Shown: positions 44,831 to 52,784 of the stretch, piece after piece
Numbering within the stretch: position 1 is the stretch's first letter
Layout of the letters: every line of letters begins with the position of its first letter
Origin: Coriobacteriia bacterium
Lineage (GTDB): Bacteria > Actinomycetota > Coriobacteriia > Coriobacteriales > QAMH01
Reading direction: 5' to 3'
Assembly: GCA_003149935.1 (NCBI GenBank)
Contig: QAMH01000008.1
Coordinates: forward strand, 1 to 64,000
Length of the DNA: 64,000 nucleotides
Notes under the pieces: generated by a model
Databases searched by the model: none
Told to the model about the DNA's origin: nothing
What the model saw: the letters and a program-made list of their open reading frames with translations, nothing else
Position numbers and translations under genes: made by a program

Positions 44831-45460
44831 CTACTCCACGACAGCGCTGATTTCGATATGCAAGTTCAAAAGCCGGGCGCCCTTGACATCGATGAGCACG
44901 TCGCGGCTTATCTTCTTGAATGCGTCCTTCTCCGGCACATCACGTTCGATCAGCTCGCTGGACGCATCGTCGCCAAGGTCCAGCTGCAGGCCAGCGCGCT
45001 TCGCTGTCTGCCAGCGACCCGATTCGGCAAGATGCAATACATCGGCGCGCGTGTTGTCGCGCTCGATGAGCCTGCTCAGCTCAATGCTGACGTCAACGCC
45101 GGTTTTTCCGTAAATGATGTTGTGGATTCCACAATACAGAACAAGGAAGGCAAGGAACGGATCACCTGCCTGGCGGTGCGTGCAGACGACGATAAGCCTG
45201 AGCCGCTCCGGATGGGGCTCCTCCTGAAAGAATCTCTCGAGCCCGACGGCCATGTCATCGGCATCTATAAAGTGCGCTTCGTCGATGATCGCAAGCGTGC
45301 CACCTGCCACAATCGTGTTGTGGAGCACGTCTTCGAGTGCGCCTTCCTGGTGCGGGTTAAAGCGCAGGTCAACATCATCCCCAAGCACTGCCGTGAAGTA
45401 TCCGCTCCGCTCGTGTGTCGTCAGAACGACCACGTCGTTCGATGTGCGCCTCTTCTCCAT
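44831..45460 (-). CDS. Unknown protein with Walker-B-like motif
   Basis: 209 residues. The hydrophobic strand followed by acids GTLAIIDEAHFIDADD looks like a Walker B/DEAH strand, and LRLIVVCTHRQ like the sensor strand of P-loop ATPases, but no Walker A is seen. ERSGYFTAVLGDDVDLRF and the C-terminal ISRDVLIDVKGARLLNL are unassigned. The ATG 45460 has AGGGGG upstream (other ATGs are too close to it). It heads the run leading to the SARP gene and is divergent from the 45569 gene. Confidence 0.7.
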   Translation of the reverse strand: MEKRRTSNDVVVLTTHERSGYFTAVLGDDVDLRFNPHQEGALEDVLHNTIVAGGTLAIIDEAHFIDADDMAVGLERFFQEEPHPERLRLIVVCTHRQAGDPFLAFLVLYCGIHNIIYGKTGVDVSIELSRLIERDNTRADVLHLAESGRWQTAKRAGLQLDLGDDASSELIERDVPEKDAFKKISRDVLIDVKGARLLNLHIEISAVVE

Positions 45461-45568
45461 CTGCCCCATCCCCCTCATGATGACGCAAACCTGCCCGTTG
45501 TACGCCTCCTTGCCTTATAATCCGCTCTGCGCATAACCGTGTGATGCCACTATGAGACAGGAATGTAG

Positions 45569-46039
45569 ATGACTGGTAGACCGCAACGAGAGAAACCCAA
45601 GGAGACGATCCGGGCCGCCGTAAGCGAGGACATCTACGCTTCTGTGTTACCACTGCTCAAGAACGATACGTTGACTTTCGCGAGCGTAAGCCAGCTTGTC
45701 GAGACCATTATCTTTCTATCCGAGCACATCTACGTGGCAGAACCCGATGATAGCTTCGTCATCGGTTTGGTGCGGCTGCGAGCGGACAGGGTTATCGACC
45801 AGATCAGGAACCCTCGGCTCATGGCCTCGCGCTACATACACGTCACCCTTGACGTGGACGCGGTGGGCTTTCTCGATTTGCTTGTGCGCAAGTACCCCAT
45901 GCTCTTCAGGAATCGCAGCGAGGTCATAGAGCTTCTGCTCCTCAACATCGGCGAGGAGTGCGGCACGTCAAATGGCACGCGGTATTATGCCAGCAGATTG
46001 GCAGAGGTGCTCAGCCTGCATCCCGTACACAAGCGATAG
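45569..46039 (+). CDS. Unknown protein, possible tandem ribbon-helix-helix regulator
   Basis: 156 residues. Two similar halves each have a β-strand followed by two helices: ETIRAAVSEDIYASVLPLL ... SVSQLVETIIFLSEH and YIHVTLDVDAVGFLDLLV ... RSEVIELLLLNI. That is the layout of ribbon-helix-helix DNA-binding units, though none is a clear family match. AGGAA lies ~7 nt from ATG 45569. Divergent from the 44831 gene with a 108-bp spacer that could be its operator region. Confidence 0.7.
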   Translation: MTGRPQREKPKETIRAAVSEDIYASVLPLLKNDTLTFASVSQLVETIIFLSEHIYVAEPDDSFVIGLVRLRADRVIDQIRNPRLMASRYIHVTLDVDAVGFLDLLVRKYPMLFRNRSEVIELLLLNIGEECGTSNGTRYYASRLAEVLSLHPVHKR

Positions 46040-46050
46040 AAGGTCGCGAG

Positions 46051-46689
46051 CTACTTCTCGTTCTCGAGACGCTTCTTGTGAGCGGCGACGATCTGCTCCG
46101 AGCGCATGCGCAGCGTGCCCGATGCGTTCTCGGAATCGAACTTCATGCGCTGGGCGAGCGCGGAGCTCGTGGCAAGCGAGATGTTGCCCTCGGCAAAGGC
46201 GACGAGCTGCATGAGCATGTCGGTGAACTCGGGGTTGCCGTGATAGCACTGGATGGCCTCGTCGATCTGCGTCCAGACCTCTTCGGAATTGTCGACCGAC
46301 GCGCTGCCGTAGCCGCAGAAGAAGTGGAACGCGGCCTCGCGCACGAAGCCGTTCGTCTCGTCATACAGCGAGTCCTCCGCCGCGACGAGCACGTCCTCGT
46401 CATAGCGCTGGCCGGCCTTGCCCATCTGGTCAAGCGCATGCAGAACTTCCCAGCGCGTCTGTGCTTCGGGCTTGGTCAGGCCACTGGCGATGTCATCGGC
46501 ATAGGGAAGCAGAACGCTTGCGTCCTTGTCGGCGACGAGCGCGACGGTCGAGGCGGCCTTCTGACGACGAATCCTGCTTGAACCGGCTATCTCCTGCGCG
46601 AGCGCATCGACAAGACTCTCGTCGGTAAGCGCCTGCTCGGCCAGCTCCTCGCGCTCCTCTGCCGTACCAATCTTCAGTTCCTCTGCCAT
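46051..46689 (-). CDS. HEAT-repeat-like protein
   Basis: 212 residues, all-α. Repeated helical pairs such as RRQKAASTVALVADKDASVLLPYAD and TRWEVLHALDQMGKAG are HEAT-like. It is the first gene after gltA (36-bp gap), so probably co-transcribed. No enzymatic motif was seen; it is likely a protein-protein interaction scaffold. The N-terminus MAEELKIGTAEEREELAE is charged. Confidence 0.8.
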   Translation of the reverse strand: MAEELKIGTAEEREELAEQALTDESLVDALAQEIAGSSRIRRQKAASTVALVADKDASVLLPYADDIASGLTKPEAQTRWEVLHALDQMGKAGQRYDEDVLVAAEDSLYDETNGFVREAAFHFFCGYGSASVDNSEEVWTQIDEAIQCYHGNPEFTDMLMQLVAFAEGNISLATSSALAQRMKFDSENASGTLRMRSEQIVAAHKKRLENEK

Positions 46690-46725
46690 ACGAGCACGCC
46701 CTTTCGCTTCTCGTTGTTTGTCTGC

Positions 46726-48141
46726 CTAGTCGTTGTAGAACGTCTGCACCTGATCGATCTCTTCGACGACTTCTTCTTGCACTGCCTGCTCGCGCTCGTC
46801 CATGGAAATGTACGAACGCGTGCTGTTGATTGCCTTGTACGCGGGGCGAATGATGCGCTTGCCCTCGACGATTTCCTCGAAACGGTGCGCTGCCCAGCCA
46901 GCCATGCGGGCCGTGGCGAACAGCGGCGTGTACAGCTCCTCGGGAATGCCGAGCATCGTGTACACGAGGCCCGAGTACATGTCGATGTTGGCGCAAATCG
47001 CCTTGCGCGAACCACGCGCTTCCTCGAAGAGCTCGGGGGTGAGACGCTCGATGGTCTCGATGAGCTCGAATTCCTGCTGGTACTCCGTGCCAGCCGCGAG
47101 ATCGCGCGCGTACTTCTTGCAGATGACCGCACGCGGATCGCTCAACGTATAGACAGCATGGCCCATGCCATAGACGAGGCCGCTATTGTCGAAGGCTTCC
47201 TTCTTGAGGACGCGCCGCAGGTAATCGGCAACCTGGCCCTCGTCGCTGATGTCACGCACCTGCTCCATGAGATCACGGCGTTGCTCGCTGACCTTGATGT
47301 TTGCACCGCCATGACGCGGTCCTTTGAGCGAGCAGATGCCACCGGCGTATGCCGAGTACGCATCGGTGCCGCTCGAAGTGAGCACGCGCGTGGTGAAGGT
47401 CGAGTTATTGCCGCCGCCGTGCTCGGCATGCAGCATGAGCATGATGTCGAGCATGCGCGCTTCCTCGGCCGTGTACTGCATGTCGTGACGCAGCATGTAG
47501 AGGAAGGTCTCTGCAGTCGAAAGACCCGGCTTGGGCGGATTGATGTACATGGGGCTGCCAGGAACGGTGCGTTGGCGACTCGCCAGGTAGGACAGGGCAG
47601 CGATGCGCGGCAGACGGCTCAGGAGCTGAACGGCAACCTCGATCTCGTGGCGCTTGTTGATGGCATCGATCTCGTCTGCGCCATCGGCGGCGTAGAGCAT
47701 GAGCACGCTGCGCGCCATCATGTTCATGACGTTCTCGGACGGGTAGTTCATGATGAGGTTGTTGACGAAACCATCCGGCAAATTGCGATAGCCATCGATG
47801 GCGGCATTGAAGCGCTCGAGCTCGGCACGCTTGGGCAGATCGCCCGCTATCAGGAGATACGCGAGCTCCTCATAACCCGAGCGGCCCTCGGTGGCAGCGG
47901 CATCGACAAGGTCCTCGATGTCATAACCGCGCAGGGTCAGACGTCCCTCATCGGGCACGCGCACGCCCTCGTCCGTGAGATAGCCATGCACGTTGGATAT
48001 CGACGTGATGCCAGCCACGACACCCGTGCCATCGGCATTGCGCAGACCGCGCTTGACGTTGAAGTGGCTATAGTAGCTTTGGTCATAACCGCTATAGGCG
48101 CCGAAGTGCTGAAAGACCTCGGATTCCTTTGAATCTGACAC
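46726..48141 (-). CDS. gltA: Citrate synthase
   Basis: 471 residues; condenses oxaloacetate and acetyl-CoA. Conserved LHAEHGGGNN and YGMGHAVYTLSDPRA (catalytic His) and ANIDMYSG (catalytic Asp) are present. Longer than the usual ~430, with a ~40-residue N-terminal lead. GTG start at 48141. In an anaerobe it probably serves glutamate synthesis; no other TCA genes are nearby. Confidence 0.95.
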   Translation of the reverse strand: MSDSKESEVFQHFGAYSGYDQSYYSHFNVKRGLRNADGTGVVAGITSISNVHGYLTDEGVRVPDEGRLTLRGYDIEDLVDAAATEGRSGYEELAYLLIAGDLPKRAELERFNAAIDGYRNLPDGFVNNLIMNYPSENVMNMMARSVLMLYAADGADEIDAINKRHEIEVAVQLLSRLPRIAALSYLASRQRTVPGSPMYINPPKPGLSTAETFLYMLRHDMQYTAEEARMLDIMLMLHAEHGGGNNSTFTTRVLTSSGTDAYSAYAGGICSLKGPRHGGANIKVSEQRRDLMEQVRDISDEGQVADYLRRVLKKEAFDNSGLVYGMGHAVYTLSDPRAVICKKYARDLAAGTEYQQEFELIETIERLTPELFEEARGSRKAICANIDMYSGLVYTMLGIPEELYTPLFATARMAGWAAHRFEEIVEGKRIIRPAYKAINSTRSYISMDEREQAVQEEVVEEIDQVQTFYND

Positions 48142-48259
48142 GTGTTGCTCTTTCGCTTAGCATGCGCATGCGTGCTGCGCAGGGATTTGCAATGTAAGCG
48201 GCTATTATACTCCAGCATGATGCAGTGCCCGGTAACGGGAACGTGACATGTGGGCGAAC

Positions 48260-48856
48260 CTACAGCTCGCGGCGGGATTCGATGGCGCGGCCAAGGGTGA
48301 CCTCGTCGGCGTATTCGAGCTCTCCTCCCACGGGAAGGCCGCTTGCCAAGCGCGTCACGCGAATGCCCAGCGGCTTGATGATGCGGGCCAGGTAGCTCGC
48401 CGTAGTCTCGCCCTCGACATCGGGGTTCGTGGCGACGAGCACTTCCTCGACAGCCTCGGAGCCCAAGCGCGCCATAAGGTCGGCAATGTGCAAGTCCTCG
48501 GGCATCGAGCCTTCCATGGGATTGATGACGCCGCCAAGCACGTGATAAAGGCCCTGATAGATTCCCGTACGCTCGATGGCCTCGACGTCGCGCGGCTCGG
48601 CAACGACGCAGATGGTCGCAGCCTCGCGCTGCGGGTCCGAGCAAATCGCGCAGAGCTCGCCCTCGGCGAAGTTATGGCAACGCGGGCAAAGATGAATGGC
48701 CTTCTTGACGTCGACGATAGCCTCGGCAATGCCAAGCGCAACCTCATCGTCGCTAGTCAAGAGCCAGTTGAGTATGCGCTGCGCGGACTTGGGGCCAATG
48801 CCCGGCATGCGCTCGATCTCCTCGAGCGCATGTTGAATGGAAGCTTCCTTCTTCAT
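48260..48856 (-). CDS. recR: Recombination protein RecR
   Basis: 198 residues: N-terminal HhH (MPGIGPKSAQRILNWLL), zinc finger C57, C60, C69, C72 (CPRCHNFAEGELCAIC), Toprim domain (ICVVAEPRDVEAIE) and a C-terminal Walker-like ring-forming segment. Acts with RecO in recombinational repair. The standard dnaX-ybaB-recR order, 6 bp after ybaB. Confidence 0.97.
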   Translation of the reverse strand: MKKEASIQHALEEIERMPGIGPKSAQRILNWLLTSDDEVALGIAEAIVDVKKAIHLCPRCHNFAEGELCAICSDPQREAATICVVAEPRDVEAIERTGIYQGLYHVLGGVINPMEGSMPEDLHIADLMARLGSEAVEEVLVATNPDVEGETTASYLARIIKPLGIRVTRLASGLPVGGELEYADEVTLGRAIESRREL

Positions 48857-48862
48857 GTGCGG

Positions 48863-49183
48863 CTAGAAAAGCCCGGGGATGTTCATACCGCCCGTGACGG
48901 CGCTCATGCGCTCCTCGACCATCGCCTGAGCATCGGCGATGCCCTCGTTGACAGCGGCGACGATCATGTCCTGCAGCATCTCGACGTCCTCCGGGTCGAG
49001 CGCCTCAGGGTCGATCTCGATGCTCTTGATACGCAGGTCGCCATACACGGTCGCAGTGACCATGCCACCGCCAGCCGTTGCCTCGACCGTCTCGCGTGCA
49101 GCCTCCTCCTGCACGGCCTGGATCTTGGCCTGCATCTTCTGAGCCTGCTTGAGCATCGCCTGCGGGTTCATTCCTTTAGCCAT
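48863..49183 (-). CDS. YbaB/EbfC family nucleoid-associated protein
   Basis: 106 residues; N-terminal helix with repeated Gln (MLKQAQKMQAKIQAVQEE) and the central VEATAGGGMVTATVYGDLRI. Binds DNA as a dimer. AAGGAG precedes ATG 49183. Between dnaX and recR as in most bacteria. Confidence 0.95.
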   Translation of the reverse strand: MAKGMNPQAMLKQAQKMQAKIQAVQEEAARETVEATAGGGMVTATVYGDLRIKSIEIDPEALDPEDVEMLQDMIVAAVNEGIADAQAMVEERMSAVTGGMNIPGLF

Positions 49184-49192
49184 TGTGGCTCC

Positions 49193-51082
49193 TTATTCCT
49201 CGTCGTTTATCTCTTGTACTTTAACACCTGCTCCGAATGCGGAGAGGGCGTCGGCAAAATCGGCTGGCATCTCATCGACAGGAGTTGCCTGCTGCTCAGC
49301 CACCAGACTTTCGAAATATCCATCGTCTATCGGCGGGACATCATCGGCAATGCTCACGGGAGGCTCGCTCGTCAGCGGCGCCGGTTGGGCAGATAAGCCC
49401 GAGAACGACCCGATCTGGCAGCTGAAGTGCACCTCATGGCCAAGCACCTCGGCAAAGGCCTTGTTGATGATGGCCTTGGCATCGGGGCCGTTCACGATGC
49501 GCATCTGGAAGTCAGAGCCCGTAGGGAAGAGTAGCTGGTACTGCCCATCCTCCGTGGATAGCGAAACGCCCGAAAGCAACGCGCCCGTGGCCGCGTCTTC
49601 GCGCTTGACCACGGAAAGCAAGGCGGCAAGTAGGCGTTCGGGTGACATGTCGGCCGCAGGGGAGATTTCTCGACTGCGCTCGCTGTCGCTCGCTTCGCTC
49701 GAAATGACAGAGGGGGACGTGTCGGCCGGGATGGTGGAGGGTGCCGTCTCGTCCATGGCGACCGGGGATGGCTCCGACCCTTCCCATGGAGGGAGGTCAT
49801 CGCTCACGGGACTGTCATTTCGACCGGAGTCGCCGTAAGGCGACGGAGTGGAGAAATCTCCCATGCCACTGTCCGCGACGGGCTCTAGTTGAGATTTCTC
49901 GGCTGCGTTCGAAATGACAGGTGCTGCCGCCATCGATGGCCTGAGCTCAAGAGCCTCGATGCGCTCGGCAAGGGCCTCGAGGGTGAGCTCGCTATCGGGC
50001 CGGGTAAGACGCGTCATCGCGATTTCGACGCTCAAACGCGCATCCGACGAGTTTCGCAGCTCGGCGACGAGCGCACCGCATATGTCAAGCGCGCGGGCAA
50101 GGCGGTCAACGCCGCCGAACTCGGTCGCCTGCTGCCTGTAGCGCTCGAGCTGTGCGGCCGTGCAGGCGACGATGCCATTCTCGCCTCCCGTGATGGCAGT
50201 CACGTAAAGGTTGCGCAGATGCGCCGCGAGATCACGGGCGAACTGCGAGAGATCGACACCGCGTCCCACGAGGTCGTTGACCCAGACGAAGCACGACGGC
50301 GTGTCGCGTCGCGCGATATATCCTGTTATCTCGAAGAGCGCCGCAATGTCGATTTGGCCGAACATGCGCGTGGCCTCGTCAAGCGTGATCTTGCCTTCGG
50401 TATAGACGCCGACCTGCTCGAGCGCCGTGGTGGCATCGCGCATGCCGCCGGCGGACTTCGCGGCGATGAACTCGAGCGCCTCGGGCTCGTATTCGAAGCC
50501 CTCACCCTTGCTGATGCGTTCGAGATAGCCCACGATCTCCTCGACGGAGAAGCGGCGGAAGTCGAAGCGCTGGCAGCGGGACTGGATGGTTTCGGGGACC
50601 TTATGCGGATCGGTCGTGCACAACACGAAGACGACGTGCTCGGGCGGCTCTTCGAGCGTCTTGAGCAGCGCGTTGAACGCCGCCGTCGACAGCATATGCA
50701 CCTCGTCGATGATGTAGACCTTGAAACGGCCGCGCGTCGGGGCAAACCCCACGCGTCCGATGATCTCCTCGCGCACGTTGTCGACACCCGTGCGACTTGC
50801 GGCATCGAGCTCGAAGACATCGGGGTGCGTACCCTGGGCAATCTCGAGGCACTGCGGGCAGGTGCCATCGGGCTGTCCGTTTTGGGCCGACTCGCACAAA
50901 AGCGCCTTGGCGAGCAGGCGTGCCGACGTGGTCTTGCCTGTTCCGCGCGGCCCGCAGAACAGGTACGCATGGGCGACTGCGCCCTCCGAGATGGCGTTGA
51001 TGAGCGTCTTTTCGACATGCTCCTGCCCGACGACGTCGGCAAACACCTCGGGACGATACTTGCGGTACAGCGAAAGAGCCAT
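49193..51082 (-). CDS. dnaX: DNA polymerase III subunit gamma/tau, with repeat-derived insertion
   Basis: 629 residues; clamp-loader ATPase. Walker A GPRGTGKT (44-51), zinc-finger-like C63, C75, C78 (only three of the usual four Cys are obvious), Walker B IIDEVHML and the SRC-box arginine finger SRCQRFDF. After domain III (~residue 380) the linker consists partly of translated family-1 palindromic repeats (residues ~388-423 and ~458-473: VISNAAEKS, SGRNDSP, VISSEASDSERSREIS), all in frame. The C-terminal τ-like domain follows. AGGA precedes ATG 51082. Confidence 0.95.
   Translation of the reverse strand: MALSLYRKYRPEVFADVVGQEHVEKTLINAISEGAVAHAYLFCGPRGTGKTTSARLLAKALLCESAQNGQPDGTCPQCLEIAQGTHPDVFELDAASRTGVDNVREEIIGRVGFAPTRGRFKVYIIDEVHMLSTAAFNALLKTLEEPPEHVVFVLCTTDPHKVPETIQSRCQRFDFRRFSVEEIVGYLERISKGEGFEYEPEALEFIAAKSAGGMRDATTALEQVGVYTEGKITLDEATRMFGQIDIAALFEITGYIARRDTPSCFVWVNDLVGRGVDLSQFARDLAAHLRNLYVTAITGGENGIVACTAAQLERYRQQATEFGGVDRLARALDICGALVAELRNSSDARLSVEIAMTRLTRPDSELTLEALAERIEALELRPSMAAAPVISNAAEKSQLEPVADSGMGDFSTPSPYGDSGRNDSPVSDDLPPWEGSEPSPVAMDETAPSTIPADTSPSVISSEASDSERSREISPAADMSPERLLAALLSVVKREDAATGALLSGVSLSTEDGQYQLLFPTGSDFQMRIVNGPDAKAIINKAFAEVLGHEVHFSCQIGSFSGLSAQPAPLTSEPPVSIADDVPPIDDGYFESLVAEQQATPVDEMPADFADALSAFGAGVKVQEINDEE
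49663..49919. repeat. Two family-1 palindromic repeats inside dnaX
   Basis: 49663-49710 (GAGATTTCTCGACTGCGCTC...TTCGCTCGAAATGACA) and 49814-49919 (GTCATTTCGACCGGAGTCGC...GAGAAATCTC...CGTTCGAAATGACA) are copies of the intergenic element, here within the coding region and without stop codons in the dnaX frame. Confidence 0.85.
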
Positions 51083-51205
51083 GAATCCTGCCTTCGTTCA
51101 ACGATAAGCTTGCGGAGATTCTAACCCCGCGGCGCCTCAGTTTAGCATTCTGTCATGGCTTTCCGACGAGCGATCCGGACTCGGATGCAAAGCGTCATCG
51201 ACATG

Positions 51206-52480
51206 CTATGCAAGCTTACGCACGTTCAGTTCCCGAACCATCCGAGAGCCATCTTCGCGTTCTTCGAGAATGGCAGCGCTCTCCCCCACCACGACATGCG
51301 GTAACGCCTGCCGAATATCATCGAGCAGCGCACGCGGAAATGCGATAGCAGGGCAATCGGGATCATAGCCGTAAACCACATGCCCGACAGAATCAAGCCA
51401 CGCCCTGATCTCTTCCGCATCGGCACCATAGGCCTTTGCGCACTTCAGGAAGCCGTCTTCATCGAAATCGTACCAAGGATAGATCTGTCGAAGGTAAGCA
51501 TCGGTGTAAAACCCCTTGTTCTGGAAATGAACTTGTGCCGTGTTTCTGTTGTCGGTGCTGCAATAGTGCACGCCAAGGCGCAATCCCTCATCTGCGGCAA
51601 AGCGCAGGAGCTCAAGCGCCTCTTTTTCGCTTCCCGCAACGGGGATACCTCCCGCATACCAGTAATCATGCGGGTACTTGCGCGACCGGTGGCGCAACTT
51701 GAACCCTCGACGTCTAAATTCTTCAGCATTGTGCAAGGGAAAGCAAAACTCAAGTAAGTTCATACCGCGAACGCCCATCGCATCGGCTTGCATCATGAGC
51801 GCCTTCATTTCATCGAGCGTTCCCGGCATCACCGGCATCTCTATGACGACGTCATCGATAAGCGAAACCGCCCGCTCGATATTGGCAAGTACAAGATTAC
51901 GAGTGTCCGCTACGTCATCTGGTTTAACGCTAAACCTGATTTCATTGAGCCCGCATTCCTTCAGTTCCTCAAGCGTCGCTTTGTCAGCGAGTTCGCCGTT
52001 GGTATAGAGGCGTAAGTGCACATCGGGATAGAGACGGCGAGCAAGGCCAAGGAAGGACAGTGCCTGCTCTTTGTTTAAAAGGGGCTCACCGCCCGTTATG
52101 GCAAGACAATCGTAATGCGCACCTGCCCTGTGCGCCTGCTTGAGTTCAAGTTCTATATCGCGTTTTTGGATTTTAAAGCGATCCTTGTGGGGCTGGTTTT
52201 CGTTGAAGCAGAAGTAACAGTTCCTGGTGCACCGCAAGTCAACGAACACGGATCCCGTGTTCTTGCCCGTCCGACAAGCTAGGCATGCGCGCGAAATCCA
52301 TTGTCTCCAGACTGACGCTCCTCCGTTTTCGCAATGGCACAGACAGGCATCGTTAAAGTGCTCACGCACGAGGCGCGGCGAGGACTCCCCTTGTTCGAAG
52401 GGCACGCCGTATTTTTCCATATCGCGCTCGAAGCGATTCTCATCCGCGTCAAACGCGCTGATACGTTCCCAAATATCCAT
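51206..52480 (-). CDS. Radical SAM protein
   Basis: 424 residues. The radical SAM cluster is CxxxCxxC at C84, C88, C91 (RCTRNCYFCF), with the SAM motif ITGGEPLL ~35 residues later and a TIM-barrel-like second half. Upstream of it five more Cys (C46, C48, C50, C66, C69) suggest an N-terminal auxiliary metal site. GGGAGG lies 5 nt from ATG 52480. It is 35 bp after a 62-residue Cys-rich protein and in the same direction as the amidase/molybdoenzyme genes. The substrate is unknown. Confidence 0.88.
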   Translation of the reverse strand: MDIWERISAFDADENRFERDMEKYGVPFEQGESSPRLVREHFNDACLCHCENGGASVWRQWISRACLACRTGKNTGSVFVDLRCTRNCYFCFNENQPHKDRFKIQKRDIELELKQAHRAGAHYDCLAITGGEPLLNKEQALSFLGLARRLYPDVHLRLYTNGELADKATLEELKECGLNEIRFSVKPDDVADTRNLVLANIERAVSLIDDVVIEMPVMPGTLDEMKALMMQADAMGVRGMNLLEFCFPLHNAEEFRRRGFKLRHRSRKYPHDYWYAGGIPVAGSEKEALELLRFAADEGLRLGVHYCSTDNRNTAQVHFQNKGFYTDAYLRQIYPWYDFDEDGFLKCAKAYGADAEEIRAWLDSVGHVVYGYDPDCPAIAFPRALLDDIRQALPHVVVGESAAILEEREDGSRMVRELNVRKLA

Positions 52481-52515
52481 AACGCCTCCCGCCGTCAGGC
52501 CCCATCGCTCTCACG

Positions 52516-52704
52516 CTATATCGCATCACGCGAATTGCCCTCGCCGGGCGCGAGCAATGAGCCGCATTTGCGACACACCGTAGCGCTTGGACCATTGAGC
52601 TCGCCGCATTTAGTGCAATAGCCCGGCACGTCGTCTAGCGCAAGCTGATTCTTCGGTGCCTCCCCACGACACCTTCCGCAATTGCAGCAGGCATATCCAC
52701 ACAT
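52516..52704 (-). CDS. Small Cys-rich protein (62 aa) with CGxxCxxCGRC N-terminus and zinc ribbon
   Basis: N-terminus MCGYACCNCGRCRGEA; the second half is a C4 zinc ribbon (CTKCGELNGPSATVCRKCG). The N-terminal pattern matches the 62-residue protein of the first molybdoenzyme locus (10542-10730). GGAG lies 5 nt from ATG 52704; a longer in-frame ORF from 52767 has no ribosome site. Immediately upstream of the radical SAM gene (35 bp). Being 62 residues next to a radical SAM enzyme, it could be a substrate, but the zinc ribbon argues for a metal-binding or accessory protein. Confidence 0.75.
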   Translation of the reverse strand: MCGYACCNCGRCRGEAPKNQLALDDVPGYCTKCGELNGPSATVCRKCGSLLAPGEGNSRDAI

Positions 52705-52784
52705 TGTCACTCCGCTCTCGAGAAAGGCGAAGAGGCCCGCATAGCCAGATGCAGACCCCAACGCCAATTCGAACCCCCGATAGT

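Noticed and set aside
46714..48132. 472-codon plus-strand frame opposite gltA
   Set aside because: Shadow of citrate synthase; no start context and no domains. The same holds for similar frames opposite lysS, clpC, secA, dnaX and serS.
52516..52704. RiPP precursor peptide next to the radical SAM gene
   Set aside because: A C4 zinc ribbon in the C-terminal half and similarity to the other small protein, which has no radical SAM neighbour, make a plain metal-binding protein more likely; kept only as an alternative.
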